Below, in pieces: positions 38,901 through 47,167 of a DNA stretch of 64,000 bases. Source of the stretch: Herbaspirillum sp. Sphag64 (GTDB taxonomy: Bacteria > Pseudomonadota > Gammaproteobacteria > Burkholderiales > Burkholderiaceae_D); contig NZ_JACHYE010000003.1 of the NCBI RefSeq assembly GCF_014192645.1, positions 124,001-188,000 on the forward strand, in the 5' to 3' direction. Below the pieces are notes generated by a model. It saw nothing but the letters and a program-made list of their open reading frames with translations. It had not been told where the DNA came from and ran no database searches. Each line of letters starts with the position of its first letter. The first letter of the stretch is position 1. The translations under genes and the position numbers were made by a program.

Positions 38901-41900
38901 GAGTTACGCCGTCAACGACTTCGTGCAAGGAGACGGCACCGTCATTCCCGGCAACACCGTCGCCTTTGTTCTCAACTACCCCAGCCCCGGTTACAGCATG
39001 GGAACTGGTCGGCTGATTCTGGCTAGCTCCGGCATCACTGCTGGTCAGGTGAAGTACTACAACACCCCTGATGCAATCTCACCGGGTTACTGCCCGGGTG
39101 GCGACCGTGATTGCGATCCCCCAAGCGTCTACTACCGGTCTAGCGATCCAATCTGGTCATTTTTCAATGTCGCCCCAGGTGGGCTGGATGCCGCAGCAGC
39201 GCTGCAAGACCAGATCAACGCCCTGCAAGCCAAGTTGCAGGCAGCGATCGTGCCGTTCTACGTCTGGCGCGACTACACCGAAACCACGCACAAGGCACAA
39301 GTCACCAGCACGGACCCCGGCCGCATCGCCAGTGGCGGTGCCATGACGCTCAACGCCAGCACGCAGCTGCTCAACGACAACAGCAACATCCTCGCAGGAG
39401 GTGCCCTCAACGTCACCGGCACCGCCGTCAACAATCAGGCGCTGCAAGTCAGTGTCGACACCACCCGCAGCGGTACCAGCAAGGACTACGCCATCGTCGG
39501 CAAGGACTGCGGAGGGTTCTTCTCCGGTTGTAGTGACGTCTGGCAGACCCGCACCATGGGCTACAGCGCGGCCATTCCCGCCACCACCACCCTGAGCGTG
39601 GCGCAAAGCGCCGGTAACACCGCCTTCGTCGGCAGTAGCAGTGGTGCCGCTACCCGCAGCACCAGCAACAGCACCCGCAACGGCGCCATTCTGGAATACC
39701 CGGCCATCGCCAACGCCGACGGCAGCACCGCCATCGTGCGCACCAGCAACCAGCCGATCCAGCTGCCCAACGCCAGCCTGTACCAGCTCAACCCATCTGC
39801 CACGGCCAACTACCTGATCACCACCGATCCGCGCTTCACCAACCAGAAGCAATGGCTCAGCAGCAGCTACATGACGCAACAGCTCAACGTTGACCCGAGT
39901 CTGACGCAAAAGCGTTTAGGCGACGGCTTCTACGAGCAGCAACTGGTGAGCCAGCAAGTGGCGCAACTGACCGGCCGCCGCTTCCTCGACAATTACACCA
40001 GTGACGAAGCGCAATACCAGGCGCTGATGGACAACGGCATCACCTTCGCCAAGCAAGCCAACCTGCAACCCGGGATTGCCCTGACGGCGCAGCAAGTCGC
40101 GCAACTGACCAGCGACATCGTCTGGCTAGTCCAGCAAACCGTGACCCTGGCCGATGGCAGCACCCAGACCGTCCTGGTACCGCAAGTCTACGTGCGCGCC
40201 AAAGCCGGCGACCTCGACGGCAGTGGCAGCCTGCTCACTGGTGATAGCGTCAACCTGCAACTCACGGGTGACCTCAGCAACAGCGGCCAGATCGCCGGTC
40301 GGCAGGTGGTGCAGTTAAACGCCGACAACGTCAGTAACCTGGGCAACATCACTGGCGACAGCGTTGCAGTGACCGCCCAGCAAGACCTCACCAACCAAGG
40401 CGGCAGCATCACTGCCACCAGCAGCCTCACTGCATCGGCTGGGCGTGACCTCACGGTTGCCAGCACGGTGCAAAGCGGCACGAGCAGTTCTGCCCAGCTG
40501 CAAGCGGTAGACCGGGTTGCTGGTTTATATGTGACCGGCAGCACAGGTAGCTTACAAGCCAGCGCCGGGCGCGACCTCACGCTCACTGCTGCCAACGTCA
40601 GCAACGCCGGGTCCGGCACCACCGCGCTCAGTGCTGGGCGTGATCTCAACCTCGCCAGTGTGCAAACGATAGACAAGGTTGACGGCACCCGCGATGCCCA
40701 GAACTATCTCCGCTACGGCACCCAAAGCGAAAGCGGCAGCCAGATCAGCGGCGGCGGTGATGTTGAACTGAGCGCCAGCCACGACCTCAATGCCCGTGCC
40801 GCCACGGTACAAGCTACCGGTGCCTTGAGCGCCAGTGCCGGCAATGACCTCAATATCACTGCCGGTCAAAGCAGCCAGTCGATTGCGCAGGGCTACCACG
40901 CCGAAGGCCATGGCTTGCTGCAATCGGCCAGCGTCACCTCGCGCACCAGCCAGAGCAGTACGCAAGCCATTGCGTCCAGCTTTGGTGGCAGCACCGTCAA
41001 GCTGCAAGCCGGGCAAGACGTCAATGTGGTGGGCAGCAATGTGGTCGGCGACAACGACACCAGCATCACGGCCCAGCGCAACCTCAACATCGTAGCCGCG
41101 ACAGAAACTGCCAGCCAGAGCAGCTTCCGCGAAGACAAAAAGTCCGGCCTCTTCACCTCAGGCGGCATTGGCATCACCATTGGCAGTCAACAGCAAAGCC
41201 AGGATCAGCAAACCACCAGCACCAGCGTTGCTGCCTCCACCGTTGGCAGCACGGCAGGCAATATCAACCTGAAGGCCGGGCAGATTTACCAGCAAACCGG
41301 CAGTGATGTGGTGGCCCCGGGAGGAGATATCAATATTGCTGCGAAGACGGTCAATATCAGTGCGGCCACCGAGTCTCAGCATAGCGAACAAGAGGTCAAG
41401 TTCCAGCAAAGTGGGTTGACGCTTGCTATTAGCAGCCCCGTCATCAGCGCCATCCAGACAGTGCAGCAAATGAGTCAGGCGGCTAGCAAGACCAGCGACA
41501 ACCGCATGAAAGGATTGGCCGCAGCGGCCGCCGCGTTGGCTGTCAGTAATACGTACGACACGGTTCAAGCTGGACAGGGCAGCACCATCAATGGTGTTGA
41601 TAACCAGATTGCCACTGGTGGCGTTAACGCCGATGGCACAGCGGCGACCCGTGACGCCACAGCGGCCGACAAGGTAGGTGGTATCAATGTCTCTGCCAGC
41701 ATCGGCACTAGCAAGAGTGAGAGCCACAGCGTACAGGACAGCACGACTGCACGCGGCTCAACCGTGTCGGCGGGTGGCAACCTCAATATTTCTGCCACCG
41801 GTGGAGGAAATGCCAGCGACCTGACCATACAGGGCAGCAGCATTACTGCCGGTCTCAACGCGCAGTTACAGGCGGACCACGACATTAACTTACTGGCAGC

Positions 41901-44229
41901 ACAAAACACCAGTTCACAACACAGCGACAACAAGAGTATCAGCGGTTCGATTGGTATCTCTTACGGAACCGACGGCTTGCTCCTCAACCTCAGTGCATCG
42001 GGTAGTAAAGGCCGCGGTGACGGTAGCGACCTGAGTAACGTGAATACCACGGTAAATGCCGGTAACCAGCTTACGCTGCGCTCAGGTAGCGACACCACCC
42101 TGAAGGGTGCGGTAGCCAGTGGGCAGCAGGTCGTCGTGGATGTTGGCACCAGCGGTGCTGGCAATTTGAATATTATCAGTCTGCAAGACACCAATACCTA
42201 CAACAGTAAACAGCAGAGTCTAGGCGGTAGTGTGTCTGTCGGCGTTGGTAAAGCCAGTGGCAGCATCAATTACAGCCAGTCAACAATGAACAGTGACTAT
42301 GCCAGCGTCATGGCACAGTCAGGTATCAAGGCTGGTGACGGCGGGTTCCAGGTCAACGTAGCAGGCAATACTGATCTCATAGGCGGTGTGATCGCCAGCA
42401 GCGATCAGGCCGTAGTAAATAATAAGAATAGTTTGACCACTGCGACGCTGACACAAAGCGATATTCAAAACAGTGCCCACTACGATGCACAAAGCGTTGG
42501 TGTAGGCTTTGGTTATAGCGGCAAAGGCAATGCAGTCGGACAAAATCAGCAGGGCCAGACGGAAGCGAGTGGAACGCAAGTGCCCGGTAGTAGTTTGCCT
42601 ACAGCGGGTGGCGCTGGTGGACTGACAGCAGGAATCCCGATGGTTGCTTCGGCCAGTGGCTCGTCGTCGAGCAGCACCCGCAGTGGCATCAGCGGCGGCG
42701 CCATCACGATTACCAATGCCCAGCAACAAGCACAGCTGACTGGTCAGACCGTTGAGCAGACAGTAGCTGGTATTAATCGGGATGTCAGCAGCACCAAAGA
42801 TGGCAGCAATGCCCTCAAGCCCATCTTCAATCAACAGGAGATCGAGGCCGACTTTGCGATTGTAAATGCGGTCTCCAGAGAAGCTGGCAACTTCTTGATG
42901 AACCGAGCCAAAGAAGCCGATGCAGCTAAAGCAGCGGCACAGCAGGCGCTCATTGAAGAGAATGCGAAGCCGGAGGGACAGCAAGACCCTGAACGCATCC
43001 GCAGTTTGCTGGATCAATATGTGAGCGCCAATGAATGGTCTACCGGAGGCGACTATCGTAAATATGCTACTGCCGTGATCGGTGCCATTACCGGTAACGT
43101 AAGCGCCACCACAGTGGAGTTTGCGCAGTCTGCTGCGGTGAACTATCTGCAGGCACTCGGTGCCGAGCAGGTCAAATCGATTGCCGACAATCTAGGGAGT
43201 GAATCGGCGCGAACGGCATTGCAAGGGATCGTCGGTTGCGCGGGATCAGCAGGGCGTGGCACCAATTGCGCAGCCGGAGCACTGGGAGCGTCTGCGGGTA
43301 CGATCATTAATAACCTGTTAGGCGCAGCAGATGGCCTGACGAATGAAGAAAAGGAAGCCAGAAAGAATCTGGTCACCAACATTGTTGCCGGTATTGCGAC
43401 GGCAGCAGGCTCAGGCAGTGTTAGCACAGCGACCACAAGTGCGCAGCTGGAAACGGAGAATAATGCGCTAGGTACCAATGGCGGCAAGCAACTCATGCAA
43501 GGGATGCGGGCCTGCTCTGCCAGCAGCGATCCAAGTTGTTTCGCGACCGTGAAAGCCAGTGCAGAAAAGGCGACGGCTAATTTCAACAGCAAGCTTAAAG
43601 CAGCGTGTGAAGGGGCAAGCGCAAGTTACAGCAATTGCCTGCAAATGATGGCGGCTGCGCAGAGTGCAGCGATGGATGTTGGTTGGGCGACCGTTTATGC
43701 GAAGACGGATGAACAGAAAGCCTATCTCCAGCAAAAAGCCATTCAACAAGTGACAGATGTTGATGCACAGCTAGATAACTTCCAGAAGCTGGGGGCGAGT
43801 TCCTCCATGTTGGAACAGTTCACCGCGCAGCTATCGTTGGTACTTGATCCTCAGACCTTGGTGGCAATGGCTGGGTCCTTGAAGAGTGGTGCGCTTAAAA
43901 ATGCTGCGAATATAATTAAGGGGAGGAGTGGGGGCGACCCAGATGGTCAAATTTCTAATTCTGAAATGCTTGGGGCAAATGGCCCCAAGGTGGCAAGTAA
44001 GACAATTTGGAAAGGGGATGGGAAGGAACGTATCGATGTTGAGAATCCAAATCCAGGGCAGCGTCCGGGGCAGATTCATTATCAGGATAATGATGGTAAT
44101 AAATATCTATATGATCCAAATACAAATTCATTTCCTGATGCGCCAAAATATGTTAATAATCTTTTGGATAATTCAAGCTTTAAGTCGGCAATTCAAAAAG
44201 GACTTAATAAATATTTGGGGGGTGAATGA
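35944..44229 (+). CDS. CdiA-like TpsA exoprotein with C-terminal toxin domain
   Basis: 2761 residues. Order seen: signal peptide (about 1-32); TPS secretion domain with 'NPNLSNG' and 'NPSGITCDGCGFINANRA'; a long beta-helix of FHA repeats rich in Asn/Ser; a Cys-containing non-repeat part (about 975-1260) where CdiA proteins carry the receptor-binding region; a Tyr/Pro segment with 'WLSSSYMTQQLNVDPSL' and 'KRLGDGFYEQQLVSQQVAQL'; FHA-2 repeats (about 1420-2220); a pre-toxin part with ETENN (2503-2507), in the place of the VENN motif; and a 100-residue toxin from about 2662. It follows tpsB by 61 bp. The immunity gene overlaps its stop. ATG 35944 gives the signal peptide. Likely a contact-dependent inhibition effector. 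Confidence 0.9.
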   Translation: MNTFLSRLAFYCSRAVLLLAAGLSTMPPALGQIVADPSAPKNQQPVIVPTANGLPQVNIQTPSAAGVSRNNYTQFDVQQQGAILNNARSNVQTQLGGWVQANPNLSNGTARVILNQVNSSNPSLLGGTVEVAGDRAQVIIANPSGITCDGCGFINANRATLTTGTPILNGGNLTGYQVNGGNVIVQGAGLNASQADYTDIIARAVQINAGIWSKELRVTTGINQVNADNTQATASSPAGQNPAPSFAVDVAQLGGMYANKIVLVGTEAGVGMRNAGTLGASGGDLILQSNGLLTNSGNLQASANVQISTQGDFSNSSSAKVYAGGNQSINVSGQLSNSGSLIAQGNNTISAASLNSSAGSTLAAGLQADGTAVASNLGSTDLSITTSGSLIANGSNLAAGNLSLSGTSTDISNSQTSAANITLVGSSGDVSTAGATVTSSGNLNVTANSSSTQTLNNNQGQLSAAQLNLNVANLNNQSGTLQQSGSGDTTLAVQSEDNLSSVKGSINNNNGTIATNGNKLSISANSLNNNGGKIAHSGTSSATGTASITVAQGIDNTSGNITSNAASTTLNAQSLTNTAGSINVTGSLGVTLDNSSGALSNQRGSVVANNDLSITAASVDNTQGKIATAQGNLTITSSGRTTNDSGTLQSALDMTLTNTGLSNTTAAQASQVAGSISARNLSINTGNQQLNNAGGTVLASQTLNLQTGALNNTGGLLQSGSNLTLNTHGAALTNSNAAAYVSSNARNASLNGQGGIVSQGQALLSTGNWFNNSGYVGSKGKLNAVVAALNNSNGQVQVNDQINLTIGSGIFENAGVLQAATSLTVTAPNISNTAGGQLSAAQTELNASGTLTNRGLIDGSTTRINAGNVTNIGSGRIYGDTLSIAATNLTNDTETVNGSTQAGVIAGRNRLDIGVTNLTNREHAVLYSAGDMAIGGSLDSNRQATGAATTVNNNSATIEAAGALNIASATINNTNEHLSYQVVVDKSYAVNDFVQGDGTVIPGNTVAFVLNYPSPGYSMGTGRLILASSGITAGQVKYYNTPDAISPGYCPGGDRDCDPPSVYYRSSDPIWSFFNVAPGGLDAAAALQDQINALQAKLQAAIVPFYVWRDYTETTHKAQVTSTDPGRIASGGAMTLNASTQLLNDNSNILAGGALNVTGTAVNNQALQVSVDTTRSGTSKDYAIVGKDCGGFFSGCSDVWQTRTMGYSAAIPATTTLSVAQSAGNTAFVGSSSGAATRSTSNSTRNGAILEYPAIANADGSTAIVRTSNQPIQLPNASLYQLNPSATANYLITTDPRFTNQKQWLSSSYMTQQLNVDPSLTQKRLGDGFYEQQLVSQQVAQLTGRRFLDNYTSDEAQYQALMDNGITFAKQANLQPGIALTAQQVAQLTSDIVWLVQQTVTLADGSTQTVLVPQVYVRAKAGDLDGSGSLLTGDSVNLQLTGDLSNSGQIAGRQVVQLNADNVSNLGNITGDSVAVTAQQDLTNQGGSITATSSLTASAGRDLTVASTVQSGTSSSAQLQAVDRVAGLYVTGSTGSLQASAGRDLTLTAANVSNAGSGTTALSAGRDLNLASVQTIDKVDGTRDAQNYLRYGTQSESGSQISGGGDVELSASHDLNARAATVQATGALSASAGNDLNITAGQSSQSIAQGYHAEGHGLLQSASVTSRTSQSSTQAIASSFGGSTVKLQAGQDVNVVGSNVVGDNDTSITAQRNLNIVAATETASQSSFREDKKSGLFTSGGIGITIGSQQQSQDQQTTSTSVAASTVGSTAGNINLKAGQIYQQTGSDVVAPGGDINIAAKTVNISAATESQHSEQEVKFQQSGLTLAISSPVISAIQTVQQMSQAASKTSDNRMKGLAAAAAALAVSNTYDTVQAGQGSTINGVDNQIATGGVNADGTAATRDATAADKVGGINVSASIGTSKSESHSVQDSTTARGSTVSAGGNLNISATGGGNASDLTIQGSSITAGLNAQLQADHDINLLAAQNTSSQHSDNKSISGSIGISYGTDGLLLNLSASGSKGRGDGSDLSNVNTTVNAGNQLTLRSGSDTTLKGAVASGQQVVVDVGTSGAGNLNIISLQDTNTYNSKQQSLGGSVSVGVGKASGSINYSQSTMNSDYASVMAQSGIKAGDGGFQVNVAGNTDLIGGVIASSDQAVVNNKNSLTTATLTQSDIQNSAHYDAQSVGVGFGYSGKGNAVGQNQQGQTEASGTQVPGSSLPTAGGAGGLTAGIPMVASASGSSSSSTRSGISGGAITITNAQQQAQLTGQTVEQTVAGINRDVSSTKDGSNALKPIFNQQEIEADFAIVNAVSREAGNFLMNRAKEADAAKAAAQQALIEENAKPEGQQDPERIRSLLDQYVSANEWSTGGDYRKYATAVIGAITGNVSATTVEFAQSAAVNYLQALGAEQVKSIADNLGSESARTALQGIVGCAGSAGRGTNCAAGALGASAGTIINNLLGAADGLTNEEKEARKNLVTNIVAGIATAAGSGSVSTATTSAQLETENNALGTNGGKQLMQGMRACSASSDPSCFATVKASAEKATANFNSKLKAACEGASASYSNCLQMMAAAQSAAMDVGWATVYAKTDEQKAYLQQKAIQQVTDVDAQLDNFQKLGASSSMLEQFTAQLSLVLDPQTLVAMAGSLKSGALKNAANIIKGRSGGDPDGQISNSEMLGANGPKVASKTIWKGDGKERIDVENPNPGQRPGQIHYQDNDGNKYLYDPNTNSFPDAPKYVNNLLDNSSFKSAIQKGLNKYLGGE
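42624..43926 (+). repeat. Direct repeat A, copy 1 (pre-toxin region inside tpsA)
   Basis: 1303 bp that recur at 45409-46711 (offset 2785) with no difference seen; translations in several frames are identical. It encodes residues about 2228-2661 of TpsA, including ETENN and everything up to 'NIIKGR'. Just 5' and 3' of it the two loci differ completely. Confidence 0.92.
43927..44226 (+). other. Toxin domain 1 of TpsA (variable C-terminus)
   Basis: The last 100 residues of TpsA, not shared with the orphan copy. It carries 'RIDVENPNPGQRPGQIHYQ', 'NKYLYDPNTNSFPDAP' and 'IQKGLNKYLG', a pattern seen at the ends of polymorphic toxins in various bacteria. Its activity is not something I can name. Base composition falls sharply toward AT from about 43910, unlike the rest of tpsA, as expected for a transferred toxin module. 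Confidence 0.75.
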
Positions 44230-44684
44230 TGAAAATTAATTATTTGATGAGGGAAATTCTTGTAAATGTTGATTTTTCTGTTGAAATTGATAATGAATTA
44301 AATGCGATGGCTAGGCAGGGATTTGTTATTAAAAATAATTGCTATTTTATTTGCTCTCTTTTGCCTCGTAATACAAATGCTGTTATCAATAATTTTCCTG
44401 ATAAAACTGGATGCGAATGTTTTTTTAATTCTATCCATATAGAAGATTATAGTAATGAAAATACTTTGGTTCAGGCAATTAAATTTATAAATGAAATTTT
44501 TGTTGAATGGAGGAGGAAATTTAAAAATATTTCTCTGGTCGGAATTTTGTCTGTTGATGATTTTAGTGTGGTTGTCAAATTTCACGTGCGTAGAGATCAT
44601 GAAGAATGGTTATCTGATGACTTTGACACATACGAAACTGCGATCATGCAGTTGGAGACAACTGATGTTTTTCCATTTTTTTGA
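44226..44684 (+). CDS. Candidate immunity protein for toxin 1
   Basis: 152 residues, no recognised family. It starts by ATGA overlap with the tpsA stop, the usual toxin-immunity coupling. It is strongly AT-rich compared with all neighbours, with many Asn, Ile, Lys and Phe codons ending in A/T. The protein is soluble-looking and acidic at its end ('DDFDTYETAIMQLETTDVFPFF'). Function is assigned only by position. The conserved terminator/113-residue-gene unit follows. Confidence 0.75.
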   Translation: MMKINYLMREILVNVDFSVEIDNELNAMARQGFVIKNNCYFICSLLPRNTNAVINNFPDKTGCECFFNSIHIEDYSNENTLVQAIKFINEIFVEWRRKFKNISLVGILSVDDFSVVVKFHVRRDHEEWLSDDFDTYETAIMQLETTDVFPFF

Positions 44685-44757
44685 CTAATCGTCATTGACA
44701 CTAGTGGAAATTGTAAGGAGTTATGTTCAATATTTCGTGTTTCACGTCTCTATAACC

Positions 44758-44784
44758 TGCACGGCACCAAACCAGCACCGTGCA
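44758..44784. terminator. Hairpin between immunity gene 1 and the minus-strand small gene
   Basis: TGCACGG / CCGTGCA (7 bp) with a 13-base loop that can pair further (CACC...GTG-like). It lies between convergent genes and is repeated exactly at 47735-47761. Confidence 0.65.
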
Positions 44785-44804
44785 AGCCCCTCCCTGACTT
44801 TCAA

Positions 44805-45146
44805 TTATTCATCCCAAAACTTGTTCAACCGCGCGATGTGTTCTTCCGACACATCACGCAATAACGTTGCTGCTGCCAGCGACAGCCGATACAAGTTAGC
44901 GCTATCCGATTTCCCAATCGATGGCGCGGCCTCAGTGTCTGAATCGATATCCGAATCCTGATTCATTTCATTGACTAAATCACGCGCATAAATAATTTGC
45001 ATGCAGGAGGTAATACCTGCACTGATGTCGCGGGTGAGTTCAATGAAATCAGCGAATTTCTCCTCGCGGCCGGGGCCGTGAATCCAGCGGAAATCTTCGT
45101 GGTGAGGGGGGATAGTTTTTTGGTCAGACGTGGTGGTACAAGGCAT
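44805..45146 (-). CDS. 113-residue cassette-border protein, copy 1, unknown function
   Basis: 113 residues starting 'MPCTTTSDQKTIPPHHEDF', with a strong ribosome site (AAGGAGG, 8 bp before ATG). Two helical parts ('KFADFIELTRDISAGITSCMQIIYARDLVNEM' region and 'ANLYRLSLAAATLLRDVSEE' region) are joined by a variable acidic linker (DSDIDSDTEA). About 95% identical to the copy at 47782-48123; differences are mostly in the linker. It faces the immunity gene. The leader at 45147-45252 can fold into a pseudoknotted RNA. A small helical regulator or adaptor is possible, but nothing in the sequence proves a role. Confidence 0.75.
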   Translation of the reverse strand: MPCTTTSDQKTIPPHHEDFRWIHGPGREEKFADFIELTRDISAGITSCMQIIYARDLVNEMNQDSDIDSDTEAAPSIGKSDSANLYRLSLAAATLLRDVSEEHIARLNKFWDE

Positions 45147-45252
45147 ATAAGCCTCCTTCTTTGGGTTAGTACTGCCCACCCGCTTCCAAACGGGTGGGCA
45201 GCAAATGGCAAGGTTGGAAGACCGAAAAGAAGAAAACGGCAGGCCGAAGCCT
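45147..45252 (-). ncRNA. Structured 5' leader of the 113-residue gene, copy 1
   Basis: Read on the minus strand: P1 is a UUCG-type hairpin (plus 45241-45252). P2 pairs 45221-45224 with 45237-45240 across a 12-base loop. P3 is an 11-bp stem (45172-45182 / 45191-45201). The P3 loop CTTCCAA (45183-45189) is fully complementary to TTGGAAG at 45214-45220, a pseudoknot. The same arrangement, with compensating base changes, precedes copy 2. It ends at the ribosome site, so control of translation is plausible. I do not recognise the RNA family. Confidence 0.6.
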
Positions 45253-45287
45253 CCTCACCACTGCTGCCCAGAGACGTGCAACGTGGT

Positions 45288-45323
45288 GCGGACAAAAAAA
45301 TACCGCCGATGGCGGTTGTCCGC
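45288..45323 (-). terminator. Hairpin between the leader and the orphan toxin cassette
   Basis: ACCGCC-GAT-GGCGGT (45302-45316), inside an outer GCGGACA / TGTCCGC pairing. On the minus strand the inner stem is followed by ATTTTTTT, a standard intrinsic terminator. It could insulate the leader/small gene unit from transcription entering from the right. Confidence 0.55.
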
Positions 45324-45408
45324 CTTCTTTCTCGAGCTTCCAAACTCGGTCTCTTCTTTTTCAGAGACGGGTGAAGTATGAGGCGGATGATCCAACTGCG
45401 TCAAGTAC

Positions 45409-46711
45409 GACAGCAGGAATCCCGATGGTTGCTTCGGCCAGTGGCTCGTCGTCGAGCAGCACCCGCAGTGGCATCAGCGGCGGCGCCATCACGATTACCA
45501 ATGCCCAGCAACAAGCACAGCTGACTGGTCAGACCGTTGAGCAGACAGTAGCTGGTATTAATCGGGATGTCAGCAGCACCAAAGATGGCAGCAATGCCCT
45601 CAAGCCCATCTTCAATCAACAGGAGATCGAGGCCGACTTTGCGATTGTAAATGCGGTCTCCAGAGAAGCTGGCAACTTCTTGATGAACCGAGCCAAAGAA
45701 GCCGATGCAGCTAAAGCAGCGGCACAGCAGGCGCTCATTGAAGAGAATGCGAAGCCGGAGGGACAGCAAGACCCTGAACGCATCCGCAGTTTGCTGGATC
45801 AATATGTGAGCGCCAATGAATGGTCTACCGGAGGCGACTATCGTAAATATGCTACTGCCGTGATCGGTGCCATTACCGGTAACGTAAGCGCCACCACAGT
45901 GGAGTTTGCGCAGTCTGCTGCGGTGAACTATCTGCAGGCACTCGGTGCCGAGCAGGTCAAATCGATTGCCGACAATCTAGGGAGTGAATCGGCGCGAACG
46001 GCATTGCAAGGGATCGTCGGTTGCGCGGGATCAGCAGGGCGTGGCACCAATTGCGCAGCCGGAGCACTGGGAGCGTCTGCGGGTACGATCATTAATAACC
46101 TGTTAGGCGCAGCAGATGGCCTGACGAATGAAGAAAAGGAAGCCAGAAAGAATCTGGTCACCAACATTGTTGCCGGTATTGCGACGGCAGCAGGCTCAGG
46201 CAGTGTTAGCACAGCGACCACAAGTGCGCAGCTGGAAACGGAGAATAATGCGCTAGGTACCAATGGCGGCAAGCAACTCATGCAAGGGATGCGGGCCTGC
46301 TCTGCCAGCAGCGATCCAAGTTGTTTCGCGACCGTGAAAGCCAGTGCAGAAAAGGCGACGGCTAATTTCAACAGCAAGCTTAAAGCAGCGTGTGAAGGGG
46401 CAAGCGCAAGTTACAGCAATTGCCTGCAAATGATGGCGGCTGCGCAGAGTGCAGCGATGGATGTTGGTTGGGCGACCGTTTATGCGAAGACGGATGAACA
46501 GAAAGCCTATCTCCAGCAAAAAGCCATTCAACAAGTGACAGATGTTGATGCACAGCTAGATAACTTCCAGAAGCTGGGGGCGAGTTCCTCCATGTTGGAA
46601 CAGTTCACCGCGCAGCTATCGTTGGTACTTGATCCTCAGACCTTGGTGGCAATGGCTGGGTCCTTGAAGAGTGGTGCGCTTAAAAATGCTGCGAATATAA
46701 TTAAGGGGAGG
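45409..46711 (+). repeat. Direct repeat A, copy 2 (orphan pre-toxin region)
   Basis: Copy of 42624-43926. It is in the same reading frame relative to the toxin that follows but has no TPS domain, signal peptide or convincing start in front of it. Confidence 0.92.
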
Positions 46712-47167
46712 GGGGCAGGTAGTGAAGCCCCAAATGCGAGTAGGGTTGTTGAGACCAATGCCGCTGATGTTGCTGCGACTAGCCGTCCCACTCCGAGACA
46801 GTCCGAGATTGACGTTGGAGCAGATTTACCACCGGGTGCACGTCCACAGGTCAGTTTCAAAAATGGTCAAGAAGTACCTTACGGCACCTCAGGAAGCGTT
46901 CGACCGGACTATTGTCTAGGCAATGTGTGCAGTGTTGAGGTGAAAAATTACAACATTGCTACCAACTCGAACGGCTTGGTTAACAACGTTTCACAACAAG
47001 CGATAGACCGTGCAGCGAACTTGCCGGCTGGAATGACGCAGACGGTTGTTATTGATATTCGGGGACAGACTGTTGCGACGCAGCAATTGGACGCAATTCG
47101 GTTGCAGATCGTTCAGCGATCAAATGGCGCAGTCAGTCCGAACAACATTCGATTTAAGGATAAGTGA
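45409..47167 (+). pseudogene. Orphan tpsA/cdiA 3' fragment with a different toxin (nuclease-like)
   Basis: An unbroken frame (open from 45194) that repeats the TpsA pre-toxin region and then, from 46712, encodes a new C-terminus of about 151 residues. Key pattern: 'GTSGSVRPDYCLGNVCSVEVKNYN', i.e. D followed by E-V-K as in PD-(D/E)XK nucleases, then 'QAIDRAANLPAGMTQTVVID'. This suggests a DNase or RNase toxin. It lacks a secretion domain, so it is a silent reserve module unless recombined with tpsA or translated from an internal start. The frame upstream of 45409 runs through the leader RNA and a terminator and is not real coding sequence. The immunity gene overlaps its stop by 1 base. Confidence 0.85.

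Larger units (their letters stand above)
44732..45156 (-). repeat. Direct repeat B, copy 1 (terminator plus 113-residue gene)
   Basis: About 425 bp nearly identical to 47711-48133, differing by a small indel near 44745 and scattered substitutions. It holds the hairpin terminator and the whole small gene up to its ribosome site; the leader upstream is diverged in sequence but keeps its fold. Confidence 0.88.

Noticed and set aside
45194-45408. N-terminal 70 codons of the frame leading into the orphan toxin copy
   Set aside because: This stretch is the minus-strand leader RNA and a terminator; its translation is basic low-complexity with no homology to TpsA, so the orphan most likely has no natural start there.
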